From Acidocella sp. (GTDB lineage: Bacteria > Pseudomonadota > Alphaproteobacteria > Acetobacterales > Acetobacteraceae), in contig JAMFRU010000051.1 of NCBI GenBank assembly GCA_026224875.1, positions 1-64,000 on the forward strand: a stretch of DNA of 64,000 nucleotides. The letters are read 5' to 3'. Under the pieces are notes generated by a model. It did not search any database. It saw only the letters and a program-made list of their open reading frames with translations, and had not been told where the DNA came from. Position numbers and translations under genes: made by a program. Shown here piece by piece: positions 52,594 through 64,000 of the stretch. Numbering within the stretch: position 1 is the stretch's first letter; every line of letters begins with the position of its first letter.

Positions 52594-54186
52594 CTACACC
52601 GCCCCATGCGCGATGGAGAGCACACTGGCCGCACCGAAGCGCCGCGCCAGCAGCCAGGAGGCGAGCATCGACATCACAGCCATTGCCGCCGCAAAAGGTG
52701 CCGCCGCGGCAAAAGCAACCGTGGAGGTATTGGCCCAGATCTGCGTCGCCAAAGTCTGCGTGCCGATGGGTGCCAGCAGTAACGTCGCGGTCAGCTCGGT
52801 GGTGATGGCGATGAACACCATCGCCGCCGCCGCCCCGAGCCCGGGTGCCGCCAACGGCAGCGTAATCCGCAGCAGCACCGCCAGCCTTCCTAAGCCCAGC
52901 GAGCGCCCGCTCTCCTCCAGCCGCACCTGCGCCTGCATCAAAGCCGAGCGCACGCTCACCAGCGCCAATGGCAAAAACAACACTGAATAAGCCAGCAGAA
53001 GCAAAAACGTACTCTGATACAGCGGGTGCAGATCATGCACAGTCAGCGAGATCAGCGCGAGCGCCACGGCAATGCCCGGCACGCCCTGCGCCAGATACGC
53101 CGCGCGCTCCAGCACCGCCACCAGCCAGCCGTCAGACCGCGTGGCCAGCATGCCCAGTGGCAGCGCCAGCGCCATCGTCAACGCCGCCCCGCCCACACCA
53201 AGCCGTACTGAAGCCCAGGACGCTCTCGCCACCGCTGCCCAATCCGAAGCCGCCACTGTGGTCGCGGCGTTGCCCGTCTTCGTCAGCCAATAACCGATCA
53301 TGCCCAAAGGCACCGCCAAAGCCGCAAAGCCGAGGATTGCCAGAACCACCGGCGCGACAATACGCGCCTTGCCCAGGCTGTAGCGCGTAGCCGCCGCCCT
53401 GGTGCCGCGCGCCAGCCGACCGTAGCGCGCCGTACCGCGTACCAGCTGCTCCGCCACCAAACAGGCGATACACAGAGCAATCAGCACCATCGCCAGCAGC
53501 GCCGGCTCAGCCCCGGAAAACCCAGCACGATAAGCGGCATAAATCGCAGTGGTAAAGGTACGAAAACGCAGCAGCGCAAAGGCGCCGAACTCCACCAGAG
53601 TATTCAATGCCACCAGCAGCATGCCGCCCAGCAGCGCCGGACGCAGCTGCGGCAGCACCACGCGCAGAAACACCTGCCGTGTATTATTCCCCAACGCTCG
53701 CGCGGTCTCTTCCAGCGCCGGGTCCATCTCCCGCAACGCCGCCGCCACCGGCAGATATATCAGCGGGTAATACGACATCGTGACGACCAGCAGCGCCCCG
53801 CCAAAATTGGAAAACAACGAAGAATCCAGCGACAGCCACGCATAACTCGAAATAAACGCCGGTATCGCCAGCGGCACCACCGCCAGCACGCCCCATAATT
53901 TACGCCCCGGCAAATCCGTGCGCTCCACCAGCCACGCCGTACCGGTACCGATCAACGCACACGCCACCGTCACGCAACCAATCAACAACAGCGTATTGGT
54001 CAGCAACTCACCCGTCAGCGGCCGCCACAGCAGCATAACAGCCAGCGACCAACCGGCCGCCACGGCGTTGCCCGCCGTAACACCAATCGGCAGCAGCACG
54101 AGGATGGCAATGGCCACCCCCGCCACCAGTAACCCCGGATTAGGGCGCCTTGGCACTGTCATAAGTTTGCTGCCGGTGGCCAGCAT
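52594..54186 (-). CDS. fbpB: ferric iron ABC transporter permease
   Basis: The 530-residue permease is a fused two-domain FbpB/SfuB type with about 12 hydrophobic segments; each half has an EAA-like loop, for example EMDPALEETARALGNNTRQVF and ALMQAQVRLEESGRSLGLG. It carries ferric iron across the inner membrane. ATG 54186 is chosen because the in-frame ATG eight codons later has no ribosome site. It follows fbpA by three bases. Confidence 0.93.
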   Translation of the reverse strand: MLATGSKLMTVPRRPNPGLLVAGVAIAILVLLPIGVTAGNAVAAGWSLAVMLLWRPLTGELLTNTLLLIGCVTVACALIGTGTAWLVERTDLPGRKLWGVLAVVPLAIPAFISSYAWLSLDSSLFSNFGGALLVVTMSYYPLIYLPVAAALREMDPALEETARALGNNTRQVFLRVVLPQLRPALLGGMLLVALNTLVEFGAFALLRFRTFTTAIYAAYRAGFSGAEPALLAMVLIALCIACLVAEQLVRGTARYGRLARGTRAAATRYSLGKARIVAPVVLAILGFAALAVPLGMIGYWLTKTGNAATTVAASDWAAVARASWASVRLGVGGAALTMALALPLGMLATRSDGWLVAVLERAAYLAQGVPGIAVALALISLTVHDLHPLYQSTFLLLLAYSVLFLPLALVSVRSALMQAQVRLEESGRSLGLGRLAVLLRITLPLAAPGLGAAAAMVFIAITTELTATLLLAPIGTQTLATQIWANTSTVAFAAAAPFAAAMAVMSMLASWLLARRFGAASVLSIAHGAV

Positions 54187-54189
54187 GGA

Positions 54190-55209
54190 TCAGATAAGCC
54201 CCGCCTGCTGCAGCAACTGGCCGGCTTCCTGGTCATCGCCCAGTTTCGACACGTCGATATTGGGCGGCGTCAGATCCTTGAACGGCGTAAGCTTGGCATT
54301 GGGCGCCACGCCAGGCCGCAGCGGATATTCATAATCGATATCGCTCGCCCCAAGCAGTTTCTGCGCCGCCTCGCTATCCAGGAACGCCACAAACTGCTGC
54401 GCCGCCGCCTGGTTCTTCGAGGATTTCAGCACCGCTGCACCGGACACGTTGATCAACCCGCCAGTGTCGCCGTTTTTGAAATGATAAATCTTGCTGTCGA
54501 TTTTTTCCGGTCCCAGCTCTGTATCCAGCCGGTCCCAGTAATAATTATTGATGATCGCGGTCGCAACATCGCCGCGCGCCACCGCCGCCACCGCACCTTC
54601 ATCATCATCATAAATCAGCGCATTGGCCTTCAGCCCTTTAAGCCACGCCAGAGCAGCCGCCGTACCATCCTGCTTGATCACCGCAGAAACCAGTGGGAGG
54701 AAATCCGAATCAGAGGGCGCGATGCCAATCTTTCCCTTCCACTCCGGCTTGGCGAGGTCGAGCAGATGCACCGGCAAATCCACCGCACTGATCTTGGAGG
54801 GGTTGTAGGCCAACACGTTTTCACGCGCGAGCACGCCCAGCCAGTTACCATCCGCCGCACTATATTGCGCCGGCACGAGTTTTAACGTCGCCGGGTCCAC
54901 CGGGGCCAGCACTCCCTTCTCATCCAGCAGGTTCAGCTCTGGCGAGTTCTCGGTAAAGAACACATCGGCCGGCGAATCCGCCCCTTCCTGGATCAGCTGG
55001 TTCGCCACATCCGGGCCTTCACCCTCATGCAGCAACACTTTAATACCGGTTTCCTTGGTGAACTCAGCCGCCAGCATTGCATCCACCTGCGGATGCTGCG
55101 CGCTGTAAACGGTCAGGCTCGTGGTCTGTGCCAACGCACTGGACAGCCCCCCAGAGAAGCCAATAGCGAGGGTAAATGCCACCAGTGACGGCGTAAAAAC
55201 ATATTTCAT
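54190..55209 (-). CDS. fbpA: ferric iron ABC transporter substrate-binding protein
   Basis: The 339-residue periplasmic protein has a signal peptide (SLVAFTLAIGFSGGLSSALAQ) and the type II binding fold, TTSLTVYSAQHPQVD, FTENSPELNLL and the Tyr-rich AIINNYYWDRLD region that holds iron in FbpA proteins. It delivers ferric iron to FbpB. It is the first gene of fbpABC. An Irr/Fur-like palindrome stands 32 bp upstream. Confidence 0.93.
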   Translation of the reverse strand: MKYVFTPSLVAFTLAIGFSGGLSSALAQTTSLTVYSAQHPQVDAMLAAEFTKETGIKVLLHEGEGPDVANQLIQEGADSPADVFFTENSPELNLLDEKGVLAPVDPATLKLVPAQYSAADGNWLGVLARENVLAYNPSKISAVDLPVHLLDLAKPEWKGKIGIAPSDSDFLPLVSAVIKQDGTAAALAWLKGLKANALIYDDDEGAVAAVARGDVATAIINNYYWDRLDTELGPEKIDSKIYHFKNGDTGGLINVSGAAVLKSSKNQAAAQQFVAFLDSEAAQKLLGASDIDYEYPLRPGVAPNAKLTPFKDLTPPNIDVSKLGDDQEAGQLLQQAGLI

Positions 55210-55240
55210 GGGAGGGACGAAGCTCCAGTCTAAACGCTAT

Positions 55241-55255
55241 TGAGAAACATTCTCA
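55241..55255 (-). promoter_or_regulatory. Irr/Fur-like iron box upstream of fbpA
   Basis: TGAGAA-ACA-TTCTCA is a perfect 6-bp inverted repeat with a 3-bp spacer. It fits the alphaproteobacterial iron-control element TTTAGAA-N3-TTCTAAA well and is also compatible with a Fur box. It lies 32-46 bp before the fbpA ATG. Confidence 0.6.
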
Positions 55256-55389
55256 TTTGCTACGTTTGACATAAGTGGCCTTTCCAAACCTGTCAATTGC
55301 CAAAACCCACAAACGCTTTCAGCAAAACCGATGCGTCCTCCCAGTTGCGCGCAGGTTTGACAAATGCCGCGCAAGCGTGTGTCCTAGCC

Positions 55390-58234
<2,845 letters not shown>

Positions 58235-58238
<4 letters not shown>

Positions 58239-59182
58239 GTCACAACCCTCGTATCGGCAGGCACGGTCAGCCACCCCAGCCATAAATTCACAGTCAATTC
58301 GCCACCGGCCAAAGCCACCGGCGCCGCACTCTCCAGCCCCGCCGCCGCAAACCAGCTGGCAATCTGCGCATCGGTAAACCCAAGCCGCGCATGCGCATCA
58401 CGCGTCCGCAATTCTTCCTTCTCATGCGGCCCGAAATCCACCACCAGCAACCGCCCCTGTGGTGCCAGCAAACGCGCCGCCTCGGCCACCACCGCCGCCG
58501 GATGCTGCGCGTAATGCAGCACCTGGTGGATGATCACCACGTCCGCCGACGCACTCAGCAGCGGCAGCGCAAACATATCGCCCTGGCGCAATTCCACATT
58601 CGCCAAACCCGTACTCGCCAGTTTCTCCCGCGCCAGCCGGAGCATCTCCGGGCTGCGGTCAATCCCAATGGCGCTCTCAGCCTCCGCCCCCAGCAGCTCG
58701 ATCATCCGCCCGGTTCCGGTACCGATATCCACCAGCCGCCCCACGGGTGCATCCGCCAACACCATGCGAATCGCCGCCTCAACCTCGCTCTCCGCCACAT
58801 GCAGCGAGCGCATCGCATCCCATTCCGCGGCATGGGCGTTAAAATAATCCTCCGCCGCCCGCGCCCTATCCGCCCGCACCGCCGCCAGACGCGCAATATC
58901 CGCCACCGCCCAGTAATCACCGTCCCCCTGCCACGCATCAATCGCCGCCAGCAGCGGCACCACCATGTCGCCCAGGCCCAGAAACACCCAGCTCCCCTCC
59001 CGGCGCCGCAACACCAGCCCGGCATCGGCCATAATCTTCACATGGCGCGACACCCGTGGCTGGCTCTGCCCCAGCACCAGCGCCAGCTCGCCGATGGACA
59101 GTTCCATGGCCCGCAGAAGGCTGAGAATCCGCAGCCGCGTCGGGTCCGCCAGCGCGGAAAATACAGCAAGCGCATTATCCAT
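58235..59182 (-). CDS. ArsR-type regulator fused to a SAM-dependent methyltransferase domain
   Basis: The 315-residue protein has an N-terminal ArsR winged helix (FSALADPTRLRILSLLRAM and VLGQSQPRVSRHVKIMADAGLV) and a C-terminal methyltransferase domain with VDIGTGTGRMIELLG and VVIIHQVLHYAQHP. Fused regulators of this type precede metF in alphaproteobacteria and are thought to sense S-adenosyl-homocysteine or -methionine. A palindrome stands right before its start, so it likely represses its own operon. Confidence 0.88.
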
Positions 59183-59190
59183 AACGTGAT

Positions 59191-59206
59191 ATAAAGATAT
59201 CTTTAT
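59191..59206. promoter_or_regulatory. perfect 16-bp palindrome, operator of the metF operon
   Basis: ATAAAGATATCTTTAT is a perfect palindrome with a GATATC centre, nine bases before the ArsR-methyltransferase start on the minus strand. It resembles operator sites of SAH-responsive ArsR regulators, so autoregulation of the operon is likely. Confidence 0.6.
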
Positions 59207-59306
59207 GTCTGTGTCAATGTGATACTCAACCGAACCAAGCCAAAGGTGAGCCCGCCGCCGCCCAACCCTTAAACTTGTCTTAATGACCACCCTATGACAT
59301 TGCCTC

Positions 59307-59320
59307 CCCCGATATCGGGG
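59307..59320. promoter_or_regulatory. palindrome before the squalene-hopene cyclase start
   Basis: CCCCGATATCGGGG is a perfect 14-bp palindrome that includes the GGGG of the probable ribosome site (GGGGAAGG) nine bases before the cyclase ATG. In RNA it would form a hairpin hiding that site, or in DNA serve as a dyad operator. Confidence 0.4.
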
Positions 59321-59328
59321 AAGGTTAC

Positions 59329-61344
59329 ATGGACGCCGCAGAACTCCAGACGGACGACATCAGCCAGGCAATCGCCGCCGCAATCGGCTGGCTCGACCGC
59401 GAACAATCCCCCGACGGCTATTGGGCCGGTGCCGCGGAAACCAATGTCGCCATGGAAGCCGAATGGCTCCTCACCAGCCATTTCCTGGGCCAGCCCCTCC
59501 CCGGGGAAAACCTCGTCATCGCCGGCATTCTGAACCGCCAACGCCCGGACGGCGCCTGGGAAGTCTACCCCGCCGCGCCCAAAGGCGATCTCAACGGCAC
59601 GGTAGAGGCCTACGCGGCCCTGCGCGCCAAAGGCTTCGCCAAAGACCACCCCGCGATGCTCAAAGCCCGCGACTGGATCATCGCCGAAGGGGGCCTCCGC
59701 AACATCCGCGTCTTCACCCGCTACTGGCTGGCGATGATCGGCGTGTGGCCCTGGGCAGCCGCCCCCAACCTGCCGCCCGAAATCATCCGCCTGCCCTTCT
59801 CCATCCCCCTCAACATCTACCATTTCGCGCAATGGGCCCGGGCCACCATCGTCCCCCTCTGCGTCGTCTCCGCCCGCCAGCCGGTCTGGCCGCTGCCCGG
59901 CAACGATTTGCTAGAAGAACTCTTCCCCCAGGGCCGCGAAAACTTCGACTTCTTCCTGCCCAACAAAATCGCCAAACGTTTTTCCCTAGAATGGGCCTTC
60001 GAACATCTCGACCGCGCCCTGCACTGGGTCCAGCGCAAAAACCTCATGCCCGGCCGCGAGAACGCGATAAAACTCTGCCTCGAATGGCTCATAAAACACC
60101 AGGATTGGGACGGCGCCTGGGGCGGCATCCAGCCCCCCTGGATCTACAGCGTCATCGCCCTCTTCAACGAAGGCTACGACCTCCAACACCCCGTGCTGCA
60201 AAAAGCCTGGAGCGCGCTGGATTCGCACTGGTCATACGAGCGCAACGGCGGCCGCTTCATCCAGGCCACCGACTCCGTTGTGTGGGACACGATGATCACC
60301 CTGCTGGCCCAGGCCGAAACCGGCCGCGACATCGCCGGCACGCCCAGCACCCGCAAAGCCCTAGAATGGCTGCTGGACGCGCAAGTGCTGGTGGATGGCG
60401 ACTGGTCCAAACACACCACAAACACCAAACCCGGCGGCTGGGCCTTCGAACGCGCCAATCTGCGCTACCCGGATGTGGACGACACCGCCGTCTGCCTGAC
60501 CCTCCTCGCCAACATCCGTGAGGATGCCGGCGATCTGCGCCCCCGCATCGAGACCGCCATCACCCCCGCGGTACAATGGCTGCTCGGCATGCAATGCAAA
60601 AACGGCGGCTGGGGCGCGTTCGACAAAGACAACGACAAAGAAATCATCTCCAAAATCCCCTTCTGCAATTTCGGCGAAGCCCTCGACCCGCCCAGCGCCG
60701 ACGTTACCTCCCATGTGCTGGAGGCTTTTGGCGCCTTGGGGCTAAAGAACACCCACCCCGCCGTAGCGCATGCGTTGCAATTCCTGCGCGACGAACAGGA
60801 GCAAGACGGCAGCTGGTTCGGCCGCTGGGGCGTGAACTACGTATACGGCACCGGCGCCGTGTTGCCTGCTCTGCGGGCAGTAGGCGAAGACATGACCCAG
60901 CCCTGGATCGTTAGCGCCGCCGCCTGGCTTAAAGCCCACCAGAACGCAGACGGCGGCTGGGGCGAAAGCTGCGCCTCCTACATGAGCGCCGCCTGGCGCG
61001 GCAAAGGCAATTCCACCCCCTCACAAACCGCCTGGGCCCTGCTCGGCCTCATGGCGCAGGATGAGGCCCCGGACACAGCCGCACTCACCCGCGGCCTCGC
61101 TCACCTCACCTCAACCCAGCGCCAGGACGGCACCTGGAACGAGCCCTATTTTACGGGCACCGGCTTCCCCGGCTACGGCGCCGGCTCACGAGTCGATCTG
61201 AACGATCCCGCCTTCATCGCCGGCATGCCGCAAGGCGAAGAATTGTCGCGTGGATTTATGATCGGCTATAATCTCTACCGCCATTATTTCCCGCTGATGG
61301 CACTGGGAAGGGCGCGCGGACTAAGCGGACGACAGAGTCTTTAA
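59329..61344 (+). CDS. shc: squalene-hopene cyclase
   Basis: The 671-residue cyclase turns squalene into hopene/hopanol at the membrane. The catalytic DxDD motif is at D382, D384, D385 in YPDVDDTAV, and QW-type repeats (for example QDGAWGG, QCKNGGWGAF and QNADGGWGE) occur through both barrels. Length is normal. The 3' end overlaps the glycosyltransferase stop by three bases. No hpn genes are next to it in this window. Hopanoids stabilise membranes, as expected for acid-tolerant Acetobacteraceae. Confidence 0.96.
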   Translation: MDAAELQTDDISQAIAAAIGWLDREQSPDGYWAGAAETNVAMEAEWLLTSHFLGQPLPGENLVIAGILNRQRPDGAWEVYPAAPKGDLNGTVEAYAALRAKGFAKDHPAMLKARDWIIAEGGLRNIRVFTRYWLAMIGVWPWAAAPNLPPEIIRLPFSIPLNIYHFAQWARATIVPLCVVSARQPVWPLPGNDLLEELFPQGRENFDFFLPNKIAKRFSLEWAFEHLDRALHWVQRKNLMPGRENAIKLCLEWLIKHQDWDGAWGGIQPPWIYSVIALFNEGYDLQHPVLQKAWSALDSHWSYERNGGRFIQATDSVVWDTMITLLAQAETGRDIAGTPSTRKALEWLLDAQVLVDGDWSKHTTNTKPGGWAFERANLRYPDVDDTAVCLTLLANIREDAGDLRPRIETAITPAVQWLLGMQCKNGGWGAFDKDNDKEIISKIPFCNFGEALDPPSADVTSHVLEAFGALGLKNTHPAVAHALQFLRDEQEQDGSWFGRWGVNYVYGTGAVLPALRAVGEDMTQPWIVSAAAWLKAHQNADGGWGESCASYMSAAWRGKGNSTPSQTAWALLGLMAQDEAPDTAALTRGLAHLTSTQRQDGTWNEPYFTGTGFPGYGAGSRVDLNDPAFIAGMPQGEELSRGFMIGYNLYRHYFPLMALGRARGLSGRQSL

Positions 61345-64000
61345 GAGGCCGTTTTGCGCTGCGCCGCGGCGTCCGTACGCTTGCGTTGCCGTATGTCGTA
61401 GGTCTTGTAGGCGGCGAAGCAGCCCGCCGCCACCACCTGCCCCAACGCCCGCCGGTCCAGAAATGCCAAGCCGGGCGGCAGCCCCGCCGCGATGCCGCGC
61501 GTGGCCAGATGCAACGCCAGTGCCCTGGTCAACAGGCCTGGACCGGAGCACAGCCAGGGAAACTCGTTATCCCCACGGTTAACGCCTGCCACCACCGCGC
61601 GAAGTGCTGCCTGCAGCACCGGATGGCCGGGGGAAGCTGCCAGAAAATGATTGGCGGCGCAGCCAAACTCCTCCTGCGCCAGCACCAGGCTGGCCCCGGA
61701 GGGTAGCAGCGTATCCAACGGCCGCAGGCAGCGGTCATCCGCGTCCACATAAACCCCGCCCTCGGCCACCAGCAACGCCAGCCGGAAAATATCCGCCTTC
61801 TGTGAAACTTCCTGCACACTCTGATAGGCCTGGATGACCGGTCCAGCGAATTTCGAGGCGAGATAGTCGCGCGCCCGAATCTCGTCGAAACGGCGCCATT
61901 CATAGGCGGGGTTGCGGTCCCGCCAACTCTGCATCAACGCCTCGATATCTGCCGGTGCCTCCTGCTTATCCCAAAATACGTTGATGATTCGCGGAATCGG
62001 CGTGGCGCCCTCCTGCTGGGGGATGAAGTCCAGCATCTCCGCCTGGCGCAACGCCAGCAGCAGGCTGGCGGCGGGTGCGGTGTTGTCCGGCGCCTCGCGC
62101 ACCAAGGCGGCCACCGGGCCCAGCCGCTCCAAGGCGGGCCGCGCACTCAACCCGGCGAGCGATTCGGCCATGTTTTCATCCAGCGCATATTCGTCGATCA
62201 TCTGCCCGAGCAGCGATTGCGAAATGTTCAGCGACTCGCCGCGCAGCCGGCGCTCAGCCGCCATCAGCCCATATTGGCGGCTCAGATGCGCGCGCGCGGC
62301 CGGCAGGTCGAACCGCATCAGATGAGCCCTTGCCAGCGCTTCCTGCAAAGTGGTGTCGTTCGGGTCCAGCGCCGCCGCCGCCTCGTAATGCGCCAGGGCG
62401 CTGTCCATCTGCCACAGGCTTTCCGCCAAAGCGCCCACGCAGCGGCGCCTGACCGCACGCAACGGCCCTGCGGCAACGGGAATGCCGAACAAGCATTTCT
62501 GCAGCATCGCATCCGAGCCGGCCAGCAGCTCGGTCTGGAACCGCTCGACCCAGAGCCAAAATCCGGGTGGCCCGGCGGCGGCACCGGTGGTGGCGGCGCG
62601 GGCGGCGCGCAACGCCTCGTTCATCTGCCCAGTGCGGCGCAGCAGCGTAATCCGCCAGCTTTGCAGCTGCGGGGTTACACCATGTTCCATCTCCAACGCC
62701 TGCAGGCCTGACAGCGCATCCTGAATCCGGCCCTGCCAGGCCAGCGTGTCAAGCATGCCGAAGCGGAAGGCGAGTTCGGCCGGGTTATGCTCCGCCGCAG
62801 CACTGTAGATCTCGAAGGCCTGGGCAGTGTCGCCCACCGTAAGAGCCTGGCTGGCGAGTTGTACGGTCGCATCCACATGGTCAGGCGCCAGCGCCAGCGC
62901 CCGTATCAGATGCTCGTTACTCTCAAGCTGGCGCCCCAGCCTGTATTCCTGGCGGGCCAGCTCCGCCAGCAGGGTGGGGTTTTCGGGTTCCAGCGCCAAC
63001 GCCCCGGCAAACCATTTTGCAGCCTCCTCGTGTAGGCTCGCCAGGCGCTCGGTATAGGCCAGGCTGAGCAGCACCGGCATGTGGCCGGGATGTTCAGCGA
63101 GCAACGCCCGCGCGCCGCGCCGCGCCTCATCCAGCGCCCCGCTGTCCCGCAGTTCCTCGACCAGCCCCAAACGGGGCGCCAGCTCCATGGGTGCCAGCCT
63201 CGATGCCGCCTCGAAATGCCGCCGTGCTACCACGCGGTCCGCCTGGGCACGGGCGCAATAGCCAAACCCCAGCTCCACCGCCCAGAAGCCTGGGGATATT
63301 TTCTCCGCCTGGGCCAGGGCAGCCTTGGCATCCTCTATCCTGTCCAGGGCGCGCAATTCCTCCGCCACGTCGAGCCAGCGCCACATATCGTCCGGCGCCA
63401 GCCTGGCCGCCGCCTCGAAGCAGTCCAGCGCCGCCGCACGGTCTCCCCCAGCCCGGCTGATATGGCCCTGCAGAACATGGGCGTGCCAAAATTTCGGCTC
63501 TCTCGCGCGCAGCGCCACGAGCACGGCCATAGCCTCTTCCGGCCGCGCCGCCGCGCGCAACGCCTCAGCCAGTGCCATGGCATGCCATGGATCATGCGGC
63601 GCCAGCCGCGCGATCGCGCGCAGGGCGTCCAACTTCTCTTCCCCCTCCGCCGTGGCGGCAAAGCTTTCCAGCTGAGCGGCCAGCGCCGACGGGGAAACAC
63701 TAATCTCAGTTAACAACGCAGCGCCCGACCCGGCCTCGCGCGCGGAGATCACGATCTCCTCCGCCTCGTCCAAAGACTGCAGAGACACCAGAGACCTCGG
63801 AGACAACGGCCAGGCGAAACCATAATGGCCATCGCCATTTCCGTTACCCACCACATCCATGCGGAACATGTCAGCTATTTTTGAACCCGCCGGCGTGCCA
63901 TTGATCAGAAATTCGATATTGAGCCGCAGCTCGGGCGTGGCGGCGCACCAAGCCCACCCCAGTACATTCAGCCCGTCATCCAGCCGGTCAATATAACCAG
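61341..64000 (-). CDS. TPR glycosyltransferase with DxD motif (5' end outside window)
   Basis: The frame is open through the right edge, so the start is outside the window. The visible N-terminal residues read GYIDRLDDGLNVLGWAWC and contain the GWAxD-type beta domain often before glycosyltransferases. Next is a long run of TPR-like helices (about 450 residues). The C-terminal part has the GT32-like DxD site in AEGGVYVDADD with CLRPL, so it would transfer a sugar from a nucleotide sugar. Starts at 63869 or 63860 would cut the beta domain and are therefore not used. Confidence 0.85.
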   Translation of the reverse strand, partial: GYIDRLDDGLNVLGWAWCAATPELRLNIEFLINGTPAGSKIADMFRMDVVGNGNGDGHYGFAWPLSPRSLVSLQSLDEAEEIVISAREAGSGAALLTEISVSPSALAAQLESFAATAEGEEKLDALRAIARLAPHDPWHAMALAEALRAAARPEEAMAVLVALRAREPKFWHAHVLQGHISRAGGDRAAALDCFEAAARLAPDDMWRWLDVAEELRALDRIEDAKAALAQAEKISPGFWAVELGFGYCARAQADRVVARRHFEAASRLAPMELAPRLGLVEELRDSGALDEARRGARALLAEHPGHMPVLLSLAYTERLASLHEEAAKWFAGALALEPENPTLLAELARQEYRLGRQLESNEHLIRALALAPDHVDATVQLASQALTVGDTAQAFEIYSAAAEHNPAELAFRFGMLDTLAWQGRIQDALSGLQALEMEHGVTPQLQSWRITLLRRTGQMNEALRAARAATTGAAAGPPGFWLWVERFQTELLAGSDAMLQKCLFGIPVAAGPLRAVRRRCVGALAESLWQMDSALAHYEAAAALDPNDTTLQEALARAHLMRFDLPAARAHLSRQYGLMAAERRLRGESLNISQSLLGQMIDEYALDENMAESLAGLSARPALERLGPVAALVREAPDNTAPAASLLLALRQAEMLDFIPQQEGATPIPRIINVFWDKQEAPADIEALMQSWRDRNPAYEWRRFDEIRARDYLASKFAGPVIQAYQSVQEVSQKADIFRLALLVAEGGVYVDADDRCLRPLDTLLPSGASLVLAQEEFGCAANHFLAASPGHPVLQAALRAVVAGVNRGDNEFPWLCSGPGLLTRALALHLATRGIAAGLPPGLAFLDRRALGQVVAAGCFAAYKTYDIRQRKRTDAAAQRKTAS

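Noticed and set aside
59421-60521. Plus-strand open frame (366 codons) in another frame of squalene-hopene cyclase
   Set aside because: Pro/Arg/His-rich frame-shifted shadow of a clear gene.

Overview
The window looks like a chromosomal segment of a GC-rich alphaproteobacterium, most likely of the family Acetobacteraceae (an Acidocella/Acidiphilium-like relative). This is inferred from the rpmH-rnpA-yidD-yidC-engB-argB core block, the squalene-hopene cyclase, the Irr/Fur-like iron sites, the ArsR-methyltransferase-metF unit and the general look of the proteins. No rRNA is present, so the assignment is not firm.

Left part (1-15.7 kb). A possible IS21-type insertion-sequence end leads into a radical SAM gene, an ArsC/monooxygenase pair, argB, and the leftward block engB-yidC-yidD-rnpA-rpmH. 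An AhpD-like protein, a patatin lipase and an orphan histidine kinase follow, then a precorrin-2 dehydrogenase and APS reductase pair. The leftward set MFS pump / DUF971 / Trm112 / Lon-substrate-domain protein / thioredoxin-TPR and one tRNA-Gly(GCC) complete this part. It is mostly housekeeping, packed with ATGA or GTGA stop-start overlaps.

Middle part (15.8-42.6 kb). This is a large accessory catabolic island. A leftward unit carries a small ORF, hydantoinase/oxoprolinase-type HyuB and HyuA, and a phosphotransferase. A rightward stretch carries a Rieske ferredoxin, an AraC regulator, an NTF2-like protein, a DUF7065-like (CrtC-like) protein, a chloramphenicol-phosphotransferase-like kinase, SDR, cytochrome P450, SDR and [2Fe-2S] ferredoxin. 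A VOC protein lies opposite. A second rightward unit has an amidohydrolase, a Rieske oxygenase alpha subunit, a 33-codon coupled ORF, a fused 2-oxoacid (indolepyruvate-type) ferredoxin oxidoreductase, a 3-ketosteroid-dehydrogenase-like flavoprotein and an SDR. A leftward unit of 3-hydroxyisobutyrate dehydrogenase, acyl-CoA dehydrogenase and alpha/beta hydrolase meets it, beside an IclR regulator. The gene content suggests oxygenation, ring dehydrogenation, hydrolysis and acyl-CoA-forming steps acting on an alicyclic, terpenoid/steroid-like or aromatic compound. The substrate cannot be read from sequence. Two copies of a three-hairpin element sit at the two convergent junctions of this island.

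Right part (42.6-64 kb). Two TetR regulators precede an SDR-EmrA-EmrB efflux operon. A long nested inverted repeat separates it from a leftward iron region: FbpABC-type ferric transporter, a secreted beta-propeller, a Tat-exported Dyp peroxidase (EfeB) and an OprB-type porin, with two different iron-box-like palindromes. Then come a TPP riboswitch and thiC, the metF and ArsR-methyltransferase operon, squalene-hopene cyclase, and a TPR glycosyltransferase cut by the right edge.

The most unusual items are the 14-nt relay of ATGA-coupled minicistrons between the lipase and the histidine kinase, the covarying three-hairpin element, the translationally coupled 33-aa ORF, and the island itself. All functions are read by eye from protein motifs; no database search was made.
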